Positions 57,192 to 64,000 of a stretch of 64,000 nt of DNA are shown piece after piece. The notes below the pieces were generated by a model that saw only the letters and a list, made by a program, of their open reading frames with translations, had not been told where the DNA came from and did no database searches. The position numbers and the translations under genes were made by a program. The DNA comes from Oasisia sp. SBJ-2009 (Eukaryota > Annelida > Polychaeta > Sabellida > Siboglinidae). The DNA is taken from positions 54,785,441-54,849,440 of the forward strand of contig OZ024854.1 of NCBI GenBank assembly GCA_964017155.1, given 5' to 3'. Position 1 is the stretch's first letter. Every line of letters begins with the position of its first letter.

Positions 57192-60026
57192 CTAAATGTA
57201 CCCCGCCCTTCTTAGGTACATGTCAATTTTATTTTTAAACATATTAACACTACTAGCACCTACACAATCAGCCGATAATCTGTTCCATTCATTTACTGTT
57301 CTTTGTGAAAATTTTCTAATATCTAATCTACACTGCTTCTTTGCTAATGTAACTCCATGTCCTCTAGTCCTTCTCTCTTCCTTAACTGAGAAAACAATAT
57401 TTCTGTCAATATTTTCATACCCATTCAATATTTTAAAAACTTCTATCTGATCTCCTCGCAGTCTCCTGGTTTCTAGTGCTGTTAATCCACGTTCTTTTAG
57501 ACGCATTTCATAACTAATATTCCTGAGTTTTTGTATCATTTTGGTTGCTCTTCTTTGTACTCTTTCTAGTATATCAATATCCTTCTTGCGATATGGCCTC
57601 CATGCCTGTATGCAATATTCTAAATGAGGCCTAACTATTGTTTTGTACAGTGGTATTATTAGTTCTTTTTCCTTGTACACTATATTTCGCCTAATTAATC
57701 CAAGAATTTTGTTTTCCTTCGCTGCTGCAATTGCACACTGTTCTGATACCTTCATATCAGCACTAATAGTTAACCCTAAATCCTTTTCCTTTATGGTAGT
57801 ATTTAGTACAGTATCACCAATTGTATATTGTGCATCTTCATTCCCATGTCCTGTGTGGAGGCACTTACATTTCCCATAATTAAACAGCATTTGCCATTTC
57901 TCAGACCATTCGGTCAACTTATTTAGATCATCTTGTAATTGCTGTCTATCTGCATTTTATTTTTCTGAACACTTTTGTATCATCCGCAAACTTCAACACC
58001 TTGCTTGTTATATCATCATCCAAATCATTGATATATATTAAGAACAAAATAGGTCCCAATACTGATCCCTGCGGTACTCCACTCAAAACCGATTTCCAGT
58101 TTGAAACCTCCCCATCAACTACTACTCTTTGTCTTCTATCAATAAGCCATTTTTCTATCCAGTAAATCATAACATTGCCTATGCCATGGGCCTTCAGTTT
58201 AAGTAGTAATCTTTGATGTGGCGCTTTGTCAAAAGCTTTTTTAAAATCTAAGTCTATTATATCTACTGGTGATCCCTCATCTACCCACTTTGTGACATCT
58301 TCCAAAAAACATAAGATATTTGTTAAGCATGACCTCGCTTTTAGAAACCCATGTTGAGATGGGTTAATCAAGTTATTTTTAACAAGAAAATCAACCAAGT
58401 GATCTTTAATTAGTCTTTCTAATAGTTTACAAATCACAGATGTTAAACTCACTGGTCTATAGTTCTCTGACTTGCTTCTTGGTCCTTTTTTAAATAATGG
58501 TATGATGTTTGCTTCTTTCCATTCTAACGGAACTACTCCTTCCTCTAATGCCAAATTGAACACTGTTGCAAGTGGTATGCTAATTTGTTCTACAATTTCC
58601 AGTAGTAATTTGGGAGGAATCCCATCCACTCCAGGTGACTTATTATCCTTCATATCCCTTATTTTCTTAGCTACCATTTTGGTGTTACAATTAGTTGTCC
58701 TAAATAGTCTGACTCTCTCCCTTCGAATTTAGTCTCTGGTACTGGTAATGCACTAATATCTTCCCTGGTAAATACCGAACTAAAGTATTCATTTAGGTTT
58801 TCTGCCATTAAGAATCCCTCTGTTATTATGTTTCCATCACTATCTTCTAGAGGTCCGACCTTATCCTGAACTTTCTGTTTACTTCGAACATACGCATAAC
58901 AACTCTTGCTGTCAAGTTTTATATTAAAAGCTAATTTTTGTTCATAGCTTCTCTTTGAATATCTAATTTCAGCTGTAGCTTGGCTAAGTGCTTCTTTATA
59001 AATGGCATAGTCTTCTTCACTTCCATTATGTCTATATGTCTTCCACATCATTTGCTTGTATTTGATTTTTCTAATGGTTTTTTTTGATAAGTGTTTCTTT
59101 TTTGACCGTTTCCCCTGTTTTTTCAAGGGGACACATTTTTCGACAATGCAGTCAATGTCACTCTTTAAGATATTCCAACATTCTGTTGCTGTCTTATTCT
59201 CCAGTGTGTTATTCCAGTCTATCTTTGCTAAATATTTCCTCATGTCCTTATATCTTCCTTTGTGAAAATTTTTCCTGTACCATATTTTTCGATTCTGTTC
59301 TCCTTTTACTTTGATGATAACATATATCTGGTTGTGATCACTACATCCCAGTGGCTCACATATCCTGACATTATCAATTAATTCCTTCTGTGAGCTCAAC
59401 ACTATGTCCAACACGTTCTCACCCCTTGTTGGTTCTAACACATGTTGAATAAGGAAACTGTCTTGTACTAAATTTAAAAACTTTTGATCTTCACTCCCAG
59501 TACTCTGTAGAGATTTCCACTGTATACGCCCATGGTTAAAATCCCCCATAATTATACAGTCCCGTTTACTGACTTCCTTTATAGCGTTTTGTATTTTCTC
59601 ATTCTCGTCTGTGTTTATGTTTGGACTTCGATAAACTAACCCAACAGTTAACGTTGAGTTTCCTGAAACTATGTTACACCAGACAGCTTCTTCACATTCT
59701 GCTTCTTTTTCTAAGCCTGGATGGATTCTTTAATATATAAAATAACGCCACCTCCCCTTCTCCCTATTCTATCTTTCCTAAACATGACATATCCTGTCAT
59801 TCCTAATTCGGCATCTGATATGTCGGGGGTGGCCCAAGATTAAGTTATACCTATTATTTCTTTTGTTTACTATGCTCCTTGCATTTAAACAAACACATTT
59901 ATAACCAAATGTGGTAGAGTTTTCCAGACTGTTCTTTGCCGTTTTCTTTGTGCTGTCCTTATCTGTGCCTCCAGTATTTGGCTTCTCTGTGATTCCCCCC
60001 TGCGAATCTAGTTTAAATAACTGCAA
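57192..60026 (-). pseudogene. CR1 ORF2: endonuclease and reverse transcriptase
   Basis: It overlaps the end of ORF1 by 19 bases in another frame. Start CVCLNARSIVNKRNN, then a short deletion and a TAA before WATPDISDAELGM; GRRGGGVILYIKE; a frame shift near 59727; VGLVYRSPN, IIMGDFNHGRIQW and CSDHNQIY (endonuclease, with SDH). The linker runs to VTPKW, where the loss of one A near 58674 shifts frame; RT from MVAKKIRDMKDNKSPGVDG with SENYRPVSLTSVICKLLERL, IIDLDFKKAFDKAPH, SGVPQGSVLGPILFLIYIND and the catalytic FADDTKVF. Another shift near 57953 precedes LTEWSEKW and the C-terminus with HLEYCIQAWRPYRKKDI, ending at TAG 57192-57194. At least five lesions. Confidence 0.9.
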
Positions 60027-61156
60027 CCTGTTCCACTGTTCATAGATCGAAGCAAGTTCTCAGAGAAAACTGCAGCGCCCTTTCCGCTTAGATGGAGGCC
60101 ATCTCTCATATACATATCTTCTTTCCCAACAAAGTATCCCCACAAATCTACAAATCCAACTCCTTCTTCTTCACACATCTGCTCTACTAGAACGTTGATT
60201 GCCATACTCTTGCAGTTTATATAAGCTACACCCCTTCCTCCCATCACTGGCAAAATTCCTGAGAGAATAATCTGCTCAACTCTTGTCTTCTTCAGTTTCC
60301 CTACCAACTGTCTGTATCTCTGCACTATTCTAGTTGTCCCCTCCCTGTCTGCATTGTTCGTCCCTACATGTACTAATATAGATCCTCCCTGGCCATGCCC
60401 CAATGTATTCTCTACCCTTTCTGTCACATGCTCTATCCGAGCGCCCGGAAGACAAACAACAACATTTTCGCCTTTGTTTAAAGTCTTGCCTGTTTTTCTC
60501 AAAATTGAGTCGCCCATAAACACCCTTTCTGTTCTCGATGCCCCCTCAATCACTGCCTCAGAGTAGCTCCTCCGTGTTGCATCTCCCTGGTCGTTGACTT
60601 TTCTTCCTCCCGCCTTCTCTGTTGTTCCTTTTTTCCCTGCCTCTTTTCGTCATGTCATCATCCCTGTTATTGACTTCCCTTTCGGCACATTTACTCTCAC
60701 TTCCTTTCTTCCATTCATCTTTCCTCCGGTCACATGAACTTCTCTCCTCTCCTGTCCCATTGTCACCCCCTCATCTACTGTCACTTTCTCCCCTGTCACC
60801 TTCCTGCATGCCATGCTTTCTCTTGTTCTTTCTCCATTTGTTTTCCTTGCACTCACCCTCCCTCCTCTCAATCTCCTGTCCTCATCCTTCTTGTCACTGC
60901 ATTGCTCATTCCGACCTCTTCCATCCGTCTCTTTGGTTATTTTCATCTCCAGCCCCTTCACAATATCGGTTAGCCTAGCTAACTCTACTGTAAGACATTC
61001 CACTTTACAACATTCTGTGCACTGGAAAGTAAAGTCTTCCTCCATTGTTTCTGCCCATGACTTTGTGCATCCGGATAGAGCAAAATCGACAAAGCTGTGA
61101 CAATAGTCACATACTAAGTGCCTCCTTGCCTTCACTTGCCGCTTGCAAGGGGCCAT
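60008..61156 (-). pseudogene. CR1 ORF1: PHD-like zinc domain plus SGNH esterase
   Basis: The ATG at 61154-61156 starts MAPCKRQVKARRHLVCDYCH. Cysteines at residues 16, 19, 30, 46 and 49 and Trp34 form a PHD-like zinc motif (CDYC, GCTKSW, CTEC). A charged spacer follows. One TGA at 60650-60652 interrupts the frame, which then continues unchanged into ERVFMGDSILRK (catalytic serine, block I), ILVHVGTNNADREG (block III) and MYMRDGLHLSGKGAAVF (DxxH, block V), the SGNH/GDSL hydrolase signature, ending at TAG 60008-60010. In CR1-like elements this protein is thought to act on membranes or lipids and nucleic acid during retrotransposition. Except for the single stop codon the ORF is intact. Confidence 0.88.
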
Positions 61157-61160
61157 ATTA

Positions 61161-63540
61161 TGATTACACAGGAACTCAAAATTCTGTATACCAATTAGTC
61201 TTTAGAAAGACTGTTTAATGTGGACAGTAACTGCAGCTCACTTTATGTTATACACAACTGACAAATTTAGTCTTTACTGGTGCCGTTCCCTAGCGGACAC
61301 GTTGGACACTACCTACATAAACAAACTAAGGTTTCTACTAAAAAGCTTGCTTATTTTTTACGAAGTGGTTACGTAGCCGAGCATCGGAACCCTGTACCTC
61401 GGCGTTATAGGTCCGAACACTCAACGCGCATGCGCCAATTGTCACGTGTTGCATCTTGCTTCCGCTCTTTCTCACGGCAGCCGAGCATGGGTTGAGGTTG
61501 GGATGAACGTAGGCGATGGTTTTGACGCAAATAAAGAAAAGAAAACAGCCGTGCAACTCTACATTGGCCAGAGGCGGGACTGTAAGACATCGGCTGCGTC
61601 GGTGACTCTATATCCTAGCTGCGCTGGCAAGATTAAGCCCGAGCACAAGTACTTCGAAGACAAGTCAAATGCCAGTCGATTCGGCTCACAGACAACTCGG
61701 CCCGGGCCGAGCCGGCTCAAGTCAAGACAACTCGTCGCCGATCATGAGACGACTCGGCGTCCATATGCGACAACTGGGGACATTTGTTTACATTTTGCAC
61801 CACCTAAATTTTGCTGTTATCACTATCTTTATCGAATTGCAATATGACATTTTTAACCACAGAATAAGTGTCAGTTTTATATTACAATAATAATAATATA
61901 ATTCATGCTTTATGTTATTATACTAGTTATTGTTTTGCTTGACTGATTTTATGTTAGTGAAATAGTTATGTGCATTATTACGTTTTTAATACAATATTTA
62001 TTTATATAAAATTATAATAAAATGTATTAAAACTGCAATTAAAATGTCGCAAGCATAATACCATAATGACCATCATTTTCATTTTGTTTATTTGTTTGTT
62101 ATAAGATGTATGTCATGTTGACTAAATTGTTTATGATTGATATTGTTTGCGTACATTTCATTAAATTAATAATTATCCCAGGCATAATTATGTTTTACAA
62201 ATATAACCCCTTCTACCTTAGGTATTACGCAGTTCCTGCTGTTAAATACTAGATTATCCGAAAATCTCACTTGTCATGATAACCCTTTTGTGCAATGTTT
62301 TTAAAATTCATTTATCTATGTATTTATATTTGTATTGAGCATCGAAAATAAATTCCCCGGCATGTCATGTATATGTTTTATATTTCTCCTCTTACATAAA
62401 CACTGCAACCACAACGAAACTCAAAACTGGCAGTGTTGACTACATGAGCTATTTTCCCATTTCGCTACATTACCCACTAATCTAGCATGTGTCATGGTAA
62501 CCCTTTTATATAACTATATAACTAGTATTATGCCATTTGTGAAATGTATATATGTTTTACATTTCTCCTTTCTTACTTTTATGCTTATATTATGCATATT
62601 TACATTACTGTGACAGATTTCAAGTGCATGACATGTAGTTATATACCCTGTTAATAATGTCGGTATGGAATCAGTTACCATAAATTAGTAATGTATTCTA
62701 GATAATAGAGATCACGTAGCAAGTTTTTTTTTACATTAGTGCAATACACGAGTATGCTTTACATTACTGTGTCAGATTGCAAGTCGATTTATCTTCGCCC
62801 ATGACGCGTACATACGTCACTTAAATATTAATGTTACCCAGGTAATCATCATTGTAGAGATGTTCTTTTGTCATCTTCCAGTAATAAACTGCTTCATACA
62901 ATATTGCTACATTACACATGTGTGTATTTAATAATTCTGCATAAAGTAATACAGCAGATATATAATTTCAGGAAACAGCAACTATATTCGTATTACTTGT
63001 GCCACAGCAACTAGTATATAAGCTGCAAATAAATATCTTCTAAAGTACACATATTACTTATAATCTTTTTCTAATGGAACTGGCTCTATTAAAATGATAA
63101 TATTAAATTTACTATATAAAAACATGAAGTCCATAAATCATTCTGCTACACTACAGCAATTACAATCTGCAGTTCTAAAAACGCAATTACTTTGGCCTGT
63201 TATGCCCTATGAATAAAATAAATTCATCAACCAGCCATATGCTGTAGACTATGATGCCCCTGTTGTTTCTTTCGGTGATCATGTAATTATTAATGCTCCT
63301 ATTTATTAATTATAATGTCGTTATGGGTATATATTACTTACTTAGATTCATACCATTAACGCAAAAAACATTTATAATCATGCAATTGGGCTTATAAAAT
63401 TTAAGTATTTATTTCATTTTTTCCATAGGCTTGTTATAATGGACTTATAAATATGAATCGAATATCCTTATGAATCGCTAGTAGCAGTAGTACGATTACG
63501 CACCCGTACTGATACTGATGCGCAGGGTAACGTGAAAATA
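61161..63540. other. AT-rich stretch, no gene recognised
   Basis: 61369-61436 holds one copy of a dispersed repeat (see 63554-63720), and 61560-61760 is GC-rich with CGGCCCGGGCCGAGCCGG. From 61800 the DNA is AT-rich; loosely similar blocks with GTCATG(A/G)TAACCCTTTT and ATGTTTTA(T/C)ATTTCTCC occur at about 62275 and 62495, suggesting an old duplication. No exon or RNA seen. Confidence 0.4.
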
Positions 63541-63553
63541 CGACCAAGAAATC

Positions 63554-63720
63554 GCCTGTGTGTTGAATGCTCGGACCTTTATCACAAACAAACACGGTTC
63601 CGATGCTCGGCCTGCTGCACCGCGTCCGAGCACCGGGGAAAGTCAAAGTAGGCGCATGCGCGTTGAGTGCTCGGACCTTTATCACCAGCGAACACGGTTC
63701 CGATGCTCGGCTACGCAACA
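63554..63720. repeat. Two tandem copies of a GCTCGGACCTTTATCAC repeat
   Basis: GTTGAATGCTCGGACCTTTA and GTTGAGTGCTCGGACCTTTA stand 101 bp apart, each followed by an (A)CACGGTTCCGATGCTCGGC string. The complement of the second matches 61369-61436 over about 68 bp, so this is a dispersed repeat family. I considered a tRNA because of GGTTCCGATGC, but the rest of a tRNA is lacking. Confidence 0.6.
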
Positions 63721-64000
63721 ACGTCCTATTTTTTAATAACAATGCTACCTGATCAAAGTATTATCTTACTTATGTAGCTGTTATGTTTGCTACTTTATAT
63801 GTTACATATTCTATCAAATAATCAGATTTGCTCAATCTTGTAAACAACCTTGTCGAAGGCTAGATTACCCTATTATCACCCACTATGCTAATCTGCTCAA
63901 AAATACTTTTAACTAACAAACTTTTACGAAAACTTTATGAATAATCTTCACATAAGAATAATACTGTAGCTGTTATGCTGAATACTATATCTGATAAATA
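63721..64000. other. AT-rich end of window
   Basis: Nothing recognised. Confidence 0.4.

Larger units (their letters stand above)
57093..61160 (-). mobile_element. CR1-type non-LTR retrotransposon, nearly full length, broken
   Basis: Minus-strand order from 61156: PHD-like domain, spacer, SGNH esterase (together ORF1), overlapping ORF2 with APE endonuclease, linker, RT and C-terminus, a 3' region and a tail of 10-bp AATCTTGTTA units at 57093-57115. PHD and esterase domains in ORF1 are known for CR1-like elements. Copies of the same family lie at 28044-28530 (nearly identical) and 32784-33716 (diverged). Multiple frame breaks make it inactive. Confidence 0.93.

Noticed and set aside
63590..63720. 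tRNA-like segment with GGTTCCGATGC
   Set aside because: It lacks an A box, acceptor stem and anticodon arm; it belongs to a dispersed repeat.

Overview
The window looks like nuclear DNA from an invertebrate animal, probably a marine one. A mollusc or other lophotrochozoan is my best guess, but the sequence does not settle it. Genes are split by GT-AG introns, most of the DNA is non-coding and AT-rich, simple repeats and minisatellites are very abundant, and several non-LTR retrotransposon clades (RTE-like, CR1, L2-like) sit beside small inverted-repeat DNA elements. I saw no bacterial operons, CRISPR arrays, rRNA or convincing tRNA genes.

Left part, about 1-31 kb. The window opens inside an RTE-like retrotransposon on the minus strand with an intact endonuclease frame that runs off the left edge. 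After it comes a long gene-poor stretch. It holds microsatellites (TCCG/CCAG-type tetramers, GGGAGA, CCCT/CT, TA) and minisatellites: 40 bp at 11.7-12.5 kb with a three-unit higher order, 28 bp at 15.2-15.7 kb, and 48 bp at 17.7-20.6 kb with an internal 1.2-kb-offset duplication. It also holds an L2-like fragment at 21.8 kb and an inverted-repeat DNA element at 27.6-28.9 kb that was itself hit by a CR1 copy. Some repeat-free blocks look like conserved regulatory DNA (homeodomain, POU and nuclear-receptor type sites), and one weak candidate exon lies at 5.76 kb.

Middle, about 31-38 kb. Composition changes to CpG-richer sequence. There is an unexplained GC-rich island at 31.6-32.6 kb, a broken CR1 copy, imperfect repeats resembling the CTCF core, a TATA/initiator promoter in front of a 57-codon ORF, a probable first coding exon with a GRPRKY motif and a clean splice donor at 35.7-35.9 kb, and an inverted-repeat element at 36.5-37.35 kb.

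Right part, 39-53.8 kb. The only gene I can reconstruct with confidence is an ABCA-type ABC transporter on the minus strand. Seven exons join in one reading frame with good splice sites, from the last transmembrane segments through a C-terminal nucleotide-binding domain to the stop codon. The domain keeps Walker A, Walker B and the switch histidine but has lost the Q-loop glutamine and has an altered signature motif. Its introns contain a probable solo LTR, a second copy of the 36.5-kb element between two diverged direct repeats, and a nearly full-length but broken L2-like element whose N-terminal frame carries a 2A-like motif.

Far right, 54-64 kb. This is repeat-dense: a LINE C-terminal fragment, repeats carrying GCGCCATCTAGCGG (a CTCF-core match), an AACGTT-rich MITE, a palindromic cluster with a perfect 54-bp inverted repeat, and a nearly full-length CR1 element on the minus strand with PHD-like and SGNH-esterase ORF1 and endonuclease-RT ORF2, broken by several lesions. 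The last 2.5 kb is AT-rich with dispersed repeats and no recognisable gene.
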